64,000 nt of DNA. It comes from Erigeron canadensis. Its lineage: Eukaryota; Streptophyta; Magnoliopsida; Asterales; Asteraceae. The notes under the pieces are model-generated. The model saw nothing but the letters and a program-made list of their open reading frames with translations, was not told where the DNA came from and did not search any database. Below are positions 1 to 12,207 of this stretch, in pieces (the first letter of the stretch is position 1; every line of letters starts with the position of its first letter). The stretch covers positions 5,873,765 to 5,937,764 of the forward strand of contig NC_057767.1 in assembly GCF_010389155.1 (NCBI RefSeq), written 5' to 3'. The translations under genes and the position numbers were made by a program.

Positions 1-963
1 TTTGAGCATGCTTCGTGGTGATCTCCAGATTTTTTGCTTGCTTTGAAGCATCAAATATCTAGAAATATCACAACACAAGGTGAAGTTATAAACCTATTTA
101 CCAAAAAAAGAAGTATTGGCTGAGAGTTGAAAGGAACTTTTTACCAAACTGCTACTTTTGCCAACCTTATTTGATCGAGCGTTATGTTTAGAAGGGACAG
201 GGTGTTTCTTGTACACTGCGCAAAAATATTCATTCATAGCAAAATTAGTCATAACTTAAAATATTTTCAATCAATCGAATTTCATTACTACAATAATACT
301 CATAGTATCTTTTTTAAACGGTAAACAATAATAATAGTACTGCTCACCTTCATTGCGACGGTCCTTGAGTACGAAGGGCTCTGTCTGTGCTTCTTCAACT
401 TCAATCCCACTGAAATGTTCAACGAACCTTGCTTGTAGCCTAATATTGGATTTCTTTCTCCATGTCTTGTTATGTAAAAAAGAAACCATTGGTAAAACAG
501 CACTGCCTTCTATCAGGTTCAAACATAACTTACTAACACAACGAGATTTGCTTCCTTCCATGTGGGGAGGAACAAGTATCTTCTCAAGGTCATGCCTTGT
601 GACACTATCAGCTTCTGCTCCAATAACTACTATTTCCACTTTTCCTGAGGCTTCGGGCCCTGACTTCACTTCTTCATTGGTACGACTGTCAACTAAAGTT
701 ACTGTAACAGGCGTTCCGCCAATGCCAGTTATGAGGTTACCGGTCCACATTTCAGGAATGACGTTTGAGATCCTTAACTTTAAGCTTCTTGATTCAAAGT
801 TTGCAGGCCTAGTAGGTCTGATAATCGTAAAAGTTTATGAACAGAAGTCTAAAAGTCGATAATGGTGTGTAATTGTGAACAATTAACTGTAAATTATAGG
901 ACCTTACCCGTGCATGCTAGTTGAGCCTTGGTCTTCATGTAACGATTCAGTTTCTTCTTTTAC
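1..963 (-). pseudogene. CBP60-like calmodulin-binding protein, degenerate partial copy
   Basis: CBP60 proteins are plant calmodulin-binding transcription regulators of immunity. Four exons are readable on the minus strand with GT-AG borders: 908-963, 348-817, about 102-215 and 1-58 (cut by the window edge). The second carries the conserved core (motifs VTVTLVDSRT, KVEIVV, NIRLQARF) and its phase agrees with the exon before it. The third starts like the paralogue at 33369-33529 (V-YKKH) but diverges at once. It spans 114 nt where the paralogue has 161, and joining it to the fourth exon meets a stop; reading on instead of splicing hits TAG at 94-96. The fourth exon (ITTKHAQ) matches the paralogue's WEVVAEHA segment. 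No counterpart of paralogue exons 1 and 2 is visible between 964 and 1598. I infer a decaying duplicate with an intact middle. Confidence 0.75.
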
Positions 964-1598
964 CTGAATCCTCAAAGGCCGGGTTAATAAAAACAGTTAA
1001 ATCCGATTGTCACATTGACAAAATACCGACCGCAAAACTTATAAAATCATGACACGATATGGAGAAACTGAAACATGAGTAATACATGTACCTTGACTGT
1101 TTTGGCATCCTGTTTTATAAGTTACAGAATATTATACTGTAAAGACCATTCTATGATCATGGGCCCAAGTCCGTCCCCGTGTCCCTTCAAATGTTGTTTC
1201 TGCAATTTACCTACTCCTTTACCCTTTTTTTAGATAATCAGCTACTCCTAAGATAATAATAGTCCACAATTCTAGATAATCTGATAATCAAAATCATCTT
1301 TATGATGCCATATATTAGAATACTTTTATCCATACCGGTTGCCTTTGCGTGTACTGACATCATTCCCCTTCCACAAATGGTTTGTGGGACCACTATGGAA
1401 GACTTTTGCTAGATATATATAAGGTTGAAAACTATACTAACATAAAAATAATAATAAATTCAAAAGAAAATTCCAAAATTTCGTGCGGTTGGGACTTAGG
1501 ATGTCTCAAATCTCCTGGCATTTACTTATGGTTATGATATGGACATAGTCAACACCTACATTACCAACAAGACTGCATACGGCTTCAAAATATATACC
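964..1598. other. Intergenic, nothing recognised
   Basis: This is where the 5' exons of the CBP60-like copy should lie, but I find no match to the helical segment coded by exon 2 of the complete paralogue. The sequence is AT-rich without a repeat structure I can name. Confidence 0.5.
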
Positions 1599-1606
1599 AT
1601 TAATAC

Positions 1607-2084
1607 CAATCTTTTAAATACGGGTATTTTGGTTGTACCGGTCGGGTATCCGGTACCGGTATTACCGGTATACCAGCCGGTATGTACCGGCACGGTAATT
1701 TAATTTTTGTTTTTTTATTTTTATAGAAATCCTACAAAACTTGTTACAATTTAACGAAAATAGTCAAAAAACAAGTACAATCCACCAAAAAATAATATCA
1801 AATAGATATTTCATAACAAAATATAAATTTTAGAGTTTACAAATAACAAAACATAATATTAAAGTATCAAAAAATAATTTTAAAAAAAATTCAAAAAAAA
1901 AAGTTCAAAATACCGGTATTACCATTCCGGTAATACCAGAAAATACTGAAAATACCGGAAATATCGGCCGGTATTGAATAGTAAAAATATCGGACAAAAT
2001 ACCGGGATAGTTGTACCGGGGTACCACCCGGTATCCGGTATTCCGGGTAATACCGGCCGGTACGTATCGGTATTTAAAACACTG
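1607..2084. mobile_element. hAT-type MITE with 8-bp TSD
   Basis: The 478-bp element has inverted ends CAATCTTTTAAATACGG (left) and CAGTGTTTTAAATACCG (right end read on the minus strand). It is flanked by an exact 8-bp duplication ATTAATAC at 1599-1606 and 2085-2092. CAGTG-type ends and an 8-bp duplication are hallmarks of hAT elements. Both subterminal regions are crowded with CCGGTA/TACCGG motifs, in inverted orientation to each other, so a single strand could fold extensively. There is no coding capacity; short reading frames inside are by-products of the repeats. Confidence 0.88.
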
Positions 2085-2092
2085 ATTAATAC

Positions 2093-3810
2093 CAGGAAAG
2101 AAAAAAAAAATATACACATAAAAAAAAAAGTTTTCATGCACGTATGTAGCATGAAGCACAAATGAAGTCAACCCAAGATGTAAACAAACAGATTTACACA
2201 TACTTGCAACGATATGTCGAATTCGGGCCTGGTTTCAAGTGTCATACGACTCGACGACTGTATCAACTTTTCCCTGCAAAACAAACCATTGACAAGAATT
2301 ATGTAGGTAGTGTAAAAGATCAACAAGTATATACCAAACTTGGAAAGAATAACAAAGGAACAAAATCTAGTTAAAAAGTAGTAAAAAGTGAGAGAGTAAA
2401 ATCTTGCTCTGTAGTCTTCCCAAAGTTACTGGTTGTTGATGTGCCATTTTTGAAGGTACAAAGATGATCATTAGCAGACATTATTATGTATTAAGACTAT
2501 ATTATATGATTGTATTGGATATGATGTTGGATCTTGGGGAAAAAACAATAGACAAAAACAGTTATGCAACCACAAAATCTTGGACTACGATTATTTAAGG
2601 TAAGGAATGATTGTGCGATTGAAGTATATTTATGTCATTAAATTAGTGAAGTACCGTGTGACAAGTGTGATGCACTTTCGAGGTTAGTTCTAGGAAATGA
2701 CCTTTTCAATTTGGATATATAATTATGTTGTCGAAATATATATCGTGTAGCAATTGATAACCTGATCTCATTCACGTAGATTTATTGTTGTTTTAAAAAA
2801 TTTATGGTAAAGGAAAAAATTTACACAGCTTTATCTAGTGTTGTAGAGTTACTTTTTCACTTGGCCTACTTTGTTTGGATTTTGGAAATTGATTATATGA
2901 GTAGATTACATACAGCTATATTTAGAATTGTATGATAGTTATGATAGTTTCAATATTTGTATCTTATAAGGTGTAACATTAGTTTGATGCAACTCGTACA
3001 AGTAAATAAAATAAAAAGCTTTCACCCAAAGGTCGACGATATATTACAAGAGTTGAAGTGGTAATGGGTACAATGATCTACATGGACTAGTCTACTTTGA
3101 AAGAAAATTGGGGTCACCAATATTGTCTGAGTTTACTTTTATTTATGTTGTTCATTTTTTTATGGGGTCTTGCCGAATTGTGGTAGCAAGTGGTATAACT
3201 TTTGAGATCGATTATTGCTATAAAAGATGTGTGATTAAGATTTTTATTCATTTGTGTATCTATTTCTTTCATAAACTTCTCTTAAGAAAAATAAGATTCT
3301 AATATATGAGTATATACTTAATGGTTTTTTCATCAAAATAAAATATTAAAATTGAAAACAAGATTTGTCCTTTGTAGGGAAACATTTTGGTACATTGATA
3401 TTGATAGCCACTAAAAGTCTAATATTTTAAGGCTTTGAAGAGGCTATGGTGGTTGTCAATTCTAATTTCTATATATATGTTGGTAAATAATCTTTATTGT
3501 CGAGCTGCTTTCTATATATTTATCATCGGTTTCACTTTTTAATACATGGTGATTCCTTAGAATGTCTTTTTTTATTAATCCTTTTTCAGTTTCATCCACA
3601 GGAATTTACTGTTTTATTTTGGATAGCAAATATTAGTGGGTATTCACGAGTTATTATGTTTGTGAAATGCAATATTAAAAAAAAAGATGCGACGAAATGA
3701 TCAAACAAAAAATCACTTTGCAATTCGAGTACTCTTGCAATTCGATGTGAATGATCCAAGTTGCTAGCAAACACAAATGAGTACACTTTTAAAGTAAAGA
3801 TATGTAATAA
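2093..3810. other. Intergenic AT-rich DNA, nothing recognised
   Basis: Roughly 1.7 kb with only short reading frames lacking any family signature. No terminal repeats, SINE boxes or coding exons were recognised. Confidence 0.5.
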
Positions 3811-4170
3811 TAAGGGGGGAGGGAGTCGACGGCGAGATGCCAAGAGAGATGGAGCGAGCTCGCGAGTTGGGGAATGATTCGGCCGCCACTACAGCGAGTT
3901 GAGGAGGGAGATGGGGTTGGCGAGCTTCATTCTCGCAGAGGGTTGGGGTGTTGAAGCTTAAGGTGACCGTTAGGGGGGGGGGGGGTAAATGAAAATAATT
4001 CGAACGGTATAGTTACTGTTTTAGGGACCTATTTTGCCTCGTTTCGAAAGTTTAGGGTTGTTTTTTGGGCTTAGAAAATTAGTTCCACCATTGATATATA
4101 TACATACACACCATACAAACACTACATATTTGATCACAAAACATATATACACAAACATATAAACCTAAAT

Positions 4171-5909
4171 ATGGATCCTAGAATGAAAAACTCAATGTCA
4201 AAGGTGCAAGGTGGTCGTGGACGGGCTCAACAAATGATTCGACCACAACAACCCGTTGATCACACCACAACCAAAATCGGCAGCCTCAACAAATAGTGCG
4301 ACCACAACAGCATCAAGTACCAGTTGATCCATTTCAGACGAGTGGTCGACCTCGCAACAATACTATCGATCCGAATCAATTTCTCCTCTTCCACGACACG
4401 CTATTTCTCAACCAAATCAATCGTATTCTCTCGATGGCTTCGACTCCCTCCCCGGTGCAAATGAGTTTGACTGGTTGAACGATTTGGTTAATCATCCAAA
4501 TCGTTCATATTCGCAAATGGAATACGATCAAGACGTCGTGCCCGAAACGCAAATGGAGCAGCCACAAGGTATACTTTCTGTTTTGTGTTCTTGTTTTAAA
4601 TATGATTGATATAGGTATAGATATAGCCGATTGATATACGTATAGATTTCATTCTGTTTTTGTTTTCGATTTTATTGATATAGGTATAGATATAGCCGAT
4701 TGAAATACGTATAGATTTCATTCTGTTTTTGTTTTCGATTTTATTGATATAGGTATAGATATAGCCGATTGAAATATAGATTTGATTAATATAGGTATAG
4801 ATATAGCCGAATTGAAATATAGATTTGATTAATATAGGTATAGATATAGCCGAATTGAAATATCTGTTCTTGATTTCTGTTTTGATATATAGATATAATA
4901 TAGGTATAGATATAGCCGAATTGTCTTCTGTTTTGATATACAGATATAGATAGAGCCGATTGAATTGTCTTCTATTTTGATGTAGATATACATATAGCCG
5001 ATTGAATTATCTTCTGTTTTGATGCATTTTCTGTTTTGATGTAGATATAGATATAGCGGATTGATATATAGATATAGATATACATTTTCATATAGATTTG
5101 TGTTCATGTATAGATATAGATATGCATTTTCTGTTATATAGATATAGATGATCGAATTGATATGCATTTGTTTTCTGTTTACATATATAGATCGAATTGA
5201 TATATATATATAGATATGTAATATTGTTGGATTGTTAAATTTGTTTAATGTTGTTGGATTTGTAATATTGTTGGATTGCTTAAGTTGTTTAATTTATAAT
5301 GTTAAAGTTGTTTTTTGTTATGATTGTAGACACGTCTTTGGCAAAGCGGTTGCAACGATCTTGATGTCTACAACAACGCGTGCGAGTTGTATAAGAAAAA
5401 AAGTGGCAAAGATTTTACTCATATTCGTGCTTGGGAAGTGGTCAAAAAACATGCTAAGTGGTTGGAGCAAAAAAACGTCCAAGATGAGCTTTCAAACGAT
5501 GAGAAACGAAGGAAGTCAACCGAATCGGGCCAATATGAGTCGGCTAGCAATGATGACCCAATTTTACTGAATCTTAATGAAGACCCATTGCCTCCCATTG
5601 AAAACCGATCAAGAAAAGGAAAAAAACCCGTTGGTGAATCGTCATCCAAGTCCAAGTGTCAATGATTTTGTTCAAGAGTACACGGCGAAGAAAGCTCAAA
5701 TGTTAGACGAGAACGCATTGTTGCATCAACAAGCGTATGAAAAATACATTGAGGAAAAGGAGAAAAAAAACAAACTAATCGACACGAAGCATGAAGATTA
5801 CAAGTTTTTCAACAAATCACATCATCGAGCCACGGGTGCAATGTTGGAATGGGTCCTCAATCGAAAGCGTGCTATTGCCGAGAAGTATGGTTGGGATTGT
5901 AACTTTTAA
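4171..5909 (+). pseudogene. Harbinger ORF1-like (NAM-associated C-terminal domain) protein, broken
   Basis: The first exon is Gln-rich (RGRAQQMIRPQQP) and needs at least two frame changes, near 4290 and 4380, to continue into SYSLDGFDSLPGANEFDWL, ending about 4568. After an intron filled with tandem repeats, the second exon opens near 5331 and contains CNDLDVYNNACELYKK and HIRAWEVVKKHAKW, typical of the 'glutathione S-transferase T3-like/NAM-associated' proteins that accompany Harbinger transposases. A further frame change near 5600-5660 leads into a lysine-rich coiled-coil-like tail (NDFVQEYTAKKAQML) ending GWDCNF at 5909. The Myb/SANT DNA-binding domain expected between the exons is missing. 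I infer a decayed transposon accessory gene, not a host gene. Confidence 0.72.
4600..5160 (+). repeat. Tandem array of GATATAG-type units
   Basis: Units built on TATAGGTATAGATATAGCCG recur about every 60-70 bp at the left (with ATTTCATTCTGTTTTTG between them) and get shorter and less regular to the right. The array lies wholly inside the apparent intron of the Harbinger ORF1-like gene. Confidence 0.85.
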
Positions 5910-6169
5910 CTAATATTTGTGTTAGCTTTTAAGCGTATTTGTGTAACGAACTTATTAAATAATATTAATGTTAGTTTTTAATATAATTTGGTTAACTATA
6001 TTCTTAAAGGGTTTGGAATGCGATAAGTATTGAAACTTTTAAAGAAAAGGTTGGGAGTATCGGATGCCACTAAAAAAGGTTGAAAAAAAGGTTGGAGGGT
6101 TGAAATGAGGTGGGGTAATTTGATTGGATAATTGGAGGGAGATGAACCCTCCCGGCTCCCTCTCCCTAA

Positions 6170-7088
6170 TGGTAGACTTGCTAAAAGGAAATGAATTTTA
6201 TAAATCAAAAAAAAAAAAAAAAAAAAAAAGGCACAAAACTAGGGGAGAAGTTTTGGAGACAGATGAAAAAATGCACAATACTTTCAAGAGAGAAAAAATA
6301 TCTGAAAAAAAAAACGAAATAATTTTACCAAGATACCATGTTCGTATTTTTTTTTCTTTTTTTTTTTTTTTTTTGATGAATGTACTTGTTTGTAAAATAT
6401 ATCTGAAAATTGTATCTAGAGTATTTGATATTTGTGGTTTTTATTTCTTGATATTGATTCTACAGTAATTGGTGTTTTTCAGGATGTTAAATATATTTAT
6501 TTGTCAAAGAAAATGTTTATTATTGATTCATTATCATTCCTTTGTAGCAGCGTCATTTCGAGGTTAACACGGTTTCTTTGATATGATGCATGGTTTTATT
6601 GTTTTAGTGACGAAATTACGGATTTAATTTTAATGTATCCTGACTTTCAGTCCACAATTTCTTCATATCATCACTTGCGGAAAAGAAATGTGCTTTCGGT
6701 GAAACTACTATTTAGTTACGGATGCTCCACTATTTGTACATATATCTTATTTTAATCTTAATCTTAATTTTAATAATATAATGTAATATAATATAATATA
6801 CTAAATACTAAATGATAATGGATCTAACCTCAATTGACCAATCACATACCTCAATTACTCAAAATTAAACAAAATTTGCACATGTCTAAATTCATTTACA
6901 CTTTTTGGTTTTCTATCACCATGTCTAAATTCATTTACACTTTTTGGTTTTTTATCACCAATTTACACTTTGACCCTATTTAAAATTAGTAATACTTTAT
7001 AGCATAAAGTCTATCTAATTAATAAAAACATACCTAAAAGTTAGGTTATAACATTTGGATTAATACGAACTAATATTTATATCAATAT
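6170..7088. other. AT-rich spacer with homopolymer runs and a 41-bp duplication
   Basis: It holds an A-run near 6208-6229, a T-run near 6358-6375 and two near-identical adjacent copies of a segment starting CATGTCTAAATTCATTTAC (about 6881-6970). No gene was recognised. Confidence 0.6.
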
Positions 7089-7296
7089 ATTTTTTTTAGA
7101 ATAACGAAGGGCCTGACCACGGGTATCCAGACTGGATACCGAGGGCCTACCCGATCCCCTCCCCCCGCCCGCCCCACCCGGTAAATTTAACTCGCATGCC
7201 AAGAATATTGGCTAGTAACAATGCTCAAGACGGAATTCGAACATGTGACCCTTGTTACATCATCCGAGATGTCTAACCACTGCGCTAGCAAGTGAA
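7089..7296 (-). mobile_element. tRNA-derived SINE
   Basis: Read on the minus strand, the element begins with a pol III box A (TAGCGCAGTGG), then a box B-like motif (TGTTCGAATTCC), continues through a GC-rich body and ends in an A-run, seen as T's at 7090-7097. This order is diagnostic for a tRNA-related plant SINE. A convincing target-site duplication was not found; only a short AATATA similarity flanks it. Confidence 0.8.
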
Positions 7297-7905
7297 GAAC
7301 TATATTTAGGATACAAATTTATCTCATATAAATTGTAAGCCTTTTCTTCTACGTTATTCTTCGAATGAGGCTAGTGGAAACTAATTTCTTCCGGCTAATC
7401 AAGAGACTACTCTAGTCTTCCCATTCATTCCCATATAATAATTCTTATATTAATAATATTATAAAAGTTTTGTATTTGACACGGGTCTAAAATCTAGTTG
7501 TGTGATTAAATAATATTTTAAAATACAAGACAGTCAAATCTTTATTTTTTCTAACAACCAATTATGGTTCTAACTTGTGAGTTAATCTATACTATCTAAT
7601 AAAACAAATCATTCTTTTTTTCCCTTAAACTTTAAGCCTTTAAAAAACCAAAAATACTCATCTCTTTTATTCACTAATTTAAACATATTTACCTAATTAT
7701 GCCTATGATACCCTTAATAAAATAATTTACAATATAGATCCCTCAACCCTTAAAATAACTACACTAACATCAATTATTTTTACATTTACCACTATCGCCC
7801 TCACTGTCGTCTCACCACTGTCACCACCATCACCTCCGCCACTCGTCGTCGCCATCACTACCTCCAGCACCGCCCATTGAACAGAAATAAGTCTAGTATG
7901 ACTTA
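7297..7905. other. Spacer with CACC-rich minisatellite
   Basis: Mostly AT-rich. Positions 7790-7880 hold a CACCACC/GCCACC-rich stretch, the complement of the GGTGGC minisatellites that accompany Helitron-like tails at 40-47 kb, followed by a CTAG at 7892-7895. It may be another Helitron tail, but the terminal hairpin is missing. Confidence 0.45.
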
Positions 7906-8491
7906 CTAGTTCTAATACCAGTACGGTATATGGTAGCTATGTAAATCGTATCATAAAATTTTTTGAATATGTCTCTTATATGATTCGTGATTATGAAATA
8001 AATTATAGTTAAAGTAACCCATGATCGAAGCTAAATTATAATGAATAGTAATGATAAATATTATATATGTTTAGTTAGAGTTTTGGATTGACCTTAAATT
8101 TTTACAATCACATCAAAATCGGAACTTATAAGTATAGTGGATGACGGCAAATGGCCTTGTGATTTCAGATCGTACACTCAAAATTTAGAAGTCTTCATGT
8201 TAATAATTTTTTATAATTATAAGTAATGGTAGTTAAAGAATTGAGAAAAATAAAAAGAGACATTTTTATTAATAAAAAAACCATTAATCAAATAAGGTTA
8301 TAATATGTTTTGTATTAATAAGCCAAAAGTTAGAGTTTTATTCTAAGTCTAATAAGGAAATTGAATCTATATAGAATTAAAAAAAAAAACTAATTTAATA
8401 AAACAAATAGATTAAAGGACACATGTCGATCAAGGATTACGCCACGTGTCGTTTCAAGAATATCTCAACCCTGTTTTAGTTTATTGGTAGA
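7906..8491 (-). mobile_element. Non-autonomous Helitron (copy 1)
   Basis: On the minus strand it starts TCTACCAATAAACTAAAACA and ends in CTAG (7906-7909), preceded by a degenerate short hairpin. The flanks are A at 7905 and T at 8492, the A^T insertion site of Helitrons. Body and ends are homologous to 10944-11728 (ends) and 13301-13881 (whole length). No Rep/helicase coding is present (586 bp). Confidence 0.82.
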
Positions 8492-8525
8492 TAGTTTTCA
8501 AACCCGTCTGATGAATAGATAGTCT

Positions 8526-8561
<36 letters not shown>

Positions 8562-9421
8562 AAGTAAATATCAAAATAATAAATAACAAAATAAATGAAA
8601 AATAAAAAACATTAACAAAACAAATTTAAAAGAACAAATCCTTTTGTAGTAGAAGAAAAAGCCATAATCAAAGTACAATTATCAACAAACTAAATTAAAA
8701 TAGATAAAAAAAATAACAATAACATAACAACTCAATATCAAATAATAAATAAACACGAACAAAATACCCAAAATAAAATTAAAGTCCTATACAAAAACCA
8801 TATATTTTTGTTTGTTGAGAAATTTATTGAACTTGATAAAGACATTATTTGATGATCACTGAAAACAAGATATTAGCCAAAACACGCTAAAACTTTTGTT
8901 GAAGAAATCTAACTCAAAACTCCAATATTTGGTGTGTACAAATCCTAAACCCTAATTCGGTTTGGTGTACAAATAATCCCTACCCATAGCACGGTATATA
9001 TAGACCAACCAAAACATGTTAGACTATAATTAGGATTCCACTTATTATCTAGACACATAATTAGTAAATTACAAATAAGAAAACTATTAACTAATCCTAT
9101 TTGAGTTAAACTTGGACTACACTCCAATCCTTATTTTTGTAGAACTCGATTCACACATCAAGCCATAATCAAGCTCAGTAAATTCGCCAACACTTAATTT
9201 GTTTATTAAAGATAGAAAAGAGAGGAATAATATGAATGAGAATGATTAATAAATATTTAGGTTGTATATACAATAATTTATTTGGACAATTTTAAGCTAG
9301 GATATTATAAAATATAATAAGATTTGTTTTTATAAAAAAAATATTTATGATAGAATTTTAAATATAATTATCTATTTAAATATAACCAAGTATACTCACA
9401 ACCTCTTCCATTAGTTATAGT
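8492..9421. other. AT-rich spacer with TA microsatellite
   Basis: A (TA)n run occupies about 8527-8557; the rest is AT-rich without recognisable genes or terminal repeats. Confidence 0.6.
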
Positions 9422-10494
9422 TGATGAACGCCTAATTTGCATAACTTTTGTAAATGTTAATAGACGATTAGGACGTGTTTATGTTTGTTTAAATGTTTCA
9501 GGTCATTTGTGAGAGTTTGGAGCTAAATGAATCATAAACAAGTCAAGCAAAGTTGAGAATCAAGTCAAGAAGTGTCAAAGCAAAAATCTAGAAAATTGCC
9601 ATTTCTGGGGCACAGTCTGGGACGCCCAAGAGACAGTCTGGGACGGCCCTAGCTGCACATGAATTCCGAAAATTAGGGATTTAATTATTTTTCAGTTTAT
9701 ATTTTTATTCCACACAACTTAGGAAATTATCTTTCATATATTTCACACACCTGGGCAGTTTTTCATCCTCTCAACACCCCAATTTCATCATCAATTCATA
9801 ATTTCATGGAGATCATAGCCAACATTGAAGAATCATTGATGAAGATGCTAGTCTAGGTTTTCTTTTAATCATTCTCATGTGAACAATTATGTAGGACTTT
9901 TATGTTCAACCTTTCTCATATTCATGTTGGATTAGATGTTTCATTCTTAATTGTGTTTTGCATCTAATGTTATTGGATTTGAATGAATGATTACTTGTTT
10001 ATGACTTGAATGAAATTCATCTATCTTTTGATTTCAAATTATTGTTTATTATGGATTATTGAAAGAATCTCTCATAAACTTGTAATTCTATTTTAATGAA
10101 TTGAAAATCTAGTTGTGTCAATTACTCGGTTTTTGTTTATCGTGAATCATCACAACCGATTAATTTAGTTCTTAAGTTCATTCAATCCAAACGTTATAAC
10201 AAATCATGTCTATGTGATTTCCAACGAATATAAGTTATGTTACATATAAGAAAGCATAATTTGAAGCATGAGAATGATCCCTTTTATTTAATTGAAGTAT
10301 TTGTTAAGTTTATGATCAATTGTAGTTTTAATCAAAATCAATCAATCAATCGTTTTATGTTTATGCCTAGTTTAATTAACTCTTGCAACTTGTTTAACAT
10401 TTTCCATTGATTCCCTGTGGAAATGATAATCGACTTACCCTATCTAATTGGTGGTAATTAGTTTTATTTTTGATCGGTCCAACGACAACGATCA
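9422..10494 (+). mobile_element. Solo LTR, TGAT...ATCA type (copy 1)
   Basis: Starts TGATGAACGCC, ends CAACGATCA and is flanked by an exact 5-bp duplication ATAGT (9417-9421 and 10495-10499). No primer-binding site, polypurine tract or coding lies inside, so it is best read as a solo LTR. It shares terminal TGAT/ATCA and overall style with 19318-20897, 22402-23896 and 58301-59786. A repeated motif CAGTCTGGGACG(C/G)CC occurs twice near 9608-9645. Orientation is inferred from similarity to the other copies. Confidence 0.78.
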
Positions 10495-10639
10495 ATAGTA
10501 TAGATATCAAGGTTTTTATAGAAGAGATATGGCTCCAACCCATACTCAACGTTAGATGTAATGAGACCTGATTAAGAGAGTCAATTATTTTGTAAAAGAC
10601 AGATCTCAATGCGGAAATTATCCTTTTAAAAACATTACA

Positions 10640-10943
10640 TCTACCAATATACTAAAACATGATTGTGTATTTTTTTTATCGACACTTGACGCATTCCTTG
10701 CACAACATTTTGTCACTTTTGGTGTTATTAAAAAATATCATAATTCATAATTACCTAATTATAATCAAATACTAATGTTTAATTTATAAAAAAGATATTT
10801 GATTGACACTTGATGCATGCCTTGCACGACATGTATCACTTTGGTGTAACTAAAAAAAGATTCCCAATTCATAATTACCTAATTATAATAAAATACTAAT
10901 CTTTAGATTTATGTATATATATATATCTCATTATATATTATTA
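10640..10943 (+). mobile_element. Helitron 5' end fragment with internal duplication
   Basis: TCTACCAATATACTAAAACA at 10640 matches the 5' terminus of the Helitrons here but on the plus strand, with A before it. The next 250 bp contain two copies of a roughly 124-bp segment, beginning GACACTTGACGCATTCCTTG at 10681 and GACACTTGATGCATGCCTTG at 10805. No plus-strand 3' hairpin or CTAG follows before the minus-strand Helitron at 10944, so the fragment is truncated or joined head to head with it. Confidence 0.6.
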
Positions 10944-11728
10944 CTACTACTAATACCCGTACGATGTACAGATATATAATACTTTATAGAATAATAAACT
11001 CCCAACTAAACCGTATAAAGATACAACATTTAAGACTCGAATCCACGTCACTTGAGAACTTTGTGAAAAGCCTTGGTAGTTGGTACCGCTGAGCTTATTG
11101 CTCATTGTTAAAAATATAAAGAAGTTAAGTACTCCATATTTATTATAGCTAAATGATATAGTATAAATATAAATATAAATACAAATTAATGTTCAGTTTA
11201 TAAATTACTCGTATAATTTAAAAAACTCATTGTGACTTTACTTTATGTAGTTTGCTTTTCATAGATATGATCGAAGTATCTAAATAAGAAAATAAGAATA
11301 TATCAACACAATCAACACTAAATAAGAAAAATATCAACACAATCAACACTAAATAAGAATATTTCAACACAATCAACAATAAATAAGAAAAATATATAAC
11401 GATGAACAAACCTTGTTTTTTTATTTTGTAATGACGAAGCATCAAGATAATAAATCCACAAAATCATGGGGCAATGACATTAAATATGTCGAAGAATTAG
11501 TGTTATATTAAAAAATTAAGTCTTTTTCGTGGTTAAAATATAGCTATACATAGGCTATTAGGATTAGGATTAGTTGAATTTAAAGATTAGTATTTGATAG
11601 ATATTATAAGTAATTTTAAAATAAGTTTTTTTTATATAAGAATTAATATAAAGTGACATGTGTCGTGTAAGGAATGCGCCAAGTGTCGGTCAAAAGATAT
11701 ATCAATCATGTTTTAGTTTATTGGTAGA
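10944..11728 (-). mobile_element. Non-autonomous Helitron (copy 3)
   Basis: Minus-strand start TCTACCAATAAACTAAAACA (11728 leftward, T at 11729). The other end has the hairpin CGTAC-GAT-GTAC and a terminal CTAC (10944-10947) where the other copies have CTAG. A at 10943 completes the A^T site. Length 785 bp, non-coding. Confidence 0.75.
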
Positions 11729-12204
11729 TTATTATTATAATAATAAGTTTTCATATATATGACTTATAAATATATTAATAACGTTAACAACTAATATATC
11801 AATACGAAATATAATTATCTTAAAAGGTAAGATATATACTAAGTTTTAAACATCTAATTAAACAAATATATTATATAATTTATAATGTTTCATATAATAT
11901 GATACAAGAATGACAAACCACCACCAAATCCAAGAATATTGGGAATTTATGTACATATAATCGTGAGATGAAGGCACATAGAGTGTGGGATGATCACTAA
12001 AGCAGCCAGCCGGCAAGTGCCATTCTGTTTTAGACATCTAAATATTTGCCACATCATTTAACCAATTCCTTTTCTCCATGTCAGCAACCCCATTTCGAAA
12101 TTCCCCTTTCCAACGTCTATGATTACCTCCGAGTCATCAACATTCAACAACATCCAACAGCCAATTTTTAATCTTCCTGTTGATGTTAAAACATGTACGA
12201 TATA
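11729..12204. other. Spacer, nothing recognised
   Basis: AT-rich sequence without gene or terminal-repeat signals. Confidence 0.5.
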
Positions 12205-12207
12205 TTA

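Larger units (their letters stand above)
3814..6166 (+). mobile_element. PIF/Harbinger element carrying only an ORF1-like gene
   Basis: The ends form imperfect inverted repeats: GGGGGGAGGGAGTCGACGG at the left and GGGAGAGGGAGCCGGGAGG at the right read on the other strand. They are flanked by TAA at 3811-3813 and at 6167-6169, the 3-bp TWA duplication typical of PIF/Harbinger. The 2353-bp interior holds a broken ORF1-type gene (4171-5909) and no trace of the DDE transposase, so the copy is non-autonomous. A large tandem array fills its intron. The terminal match is imperfect, so the borders are probable rather than certain. Confidence 0.7.

Noticed and set aside
1607..2084. Coding frames rich in Tyr/Pro/Gly
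   Set aside because: They come from TACCGG repeats of a hAT MITE and occur on both strands.
7225..7296. Functional tRNA gene
   Set aside because: Box A and box B are present but acceptor and anticodon stems do not pair, and the element continues into a SINE body with an A-tail.
11227..11445. Hydrophobic membrane-protein frame
   Set aside because: It is a translation of the tandem AATAAGAA(A/T)ATATCAACACAATCAACACT repeat inside a Helitron and has no family signature.
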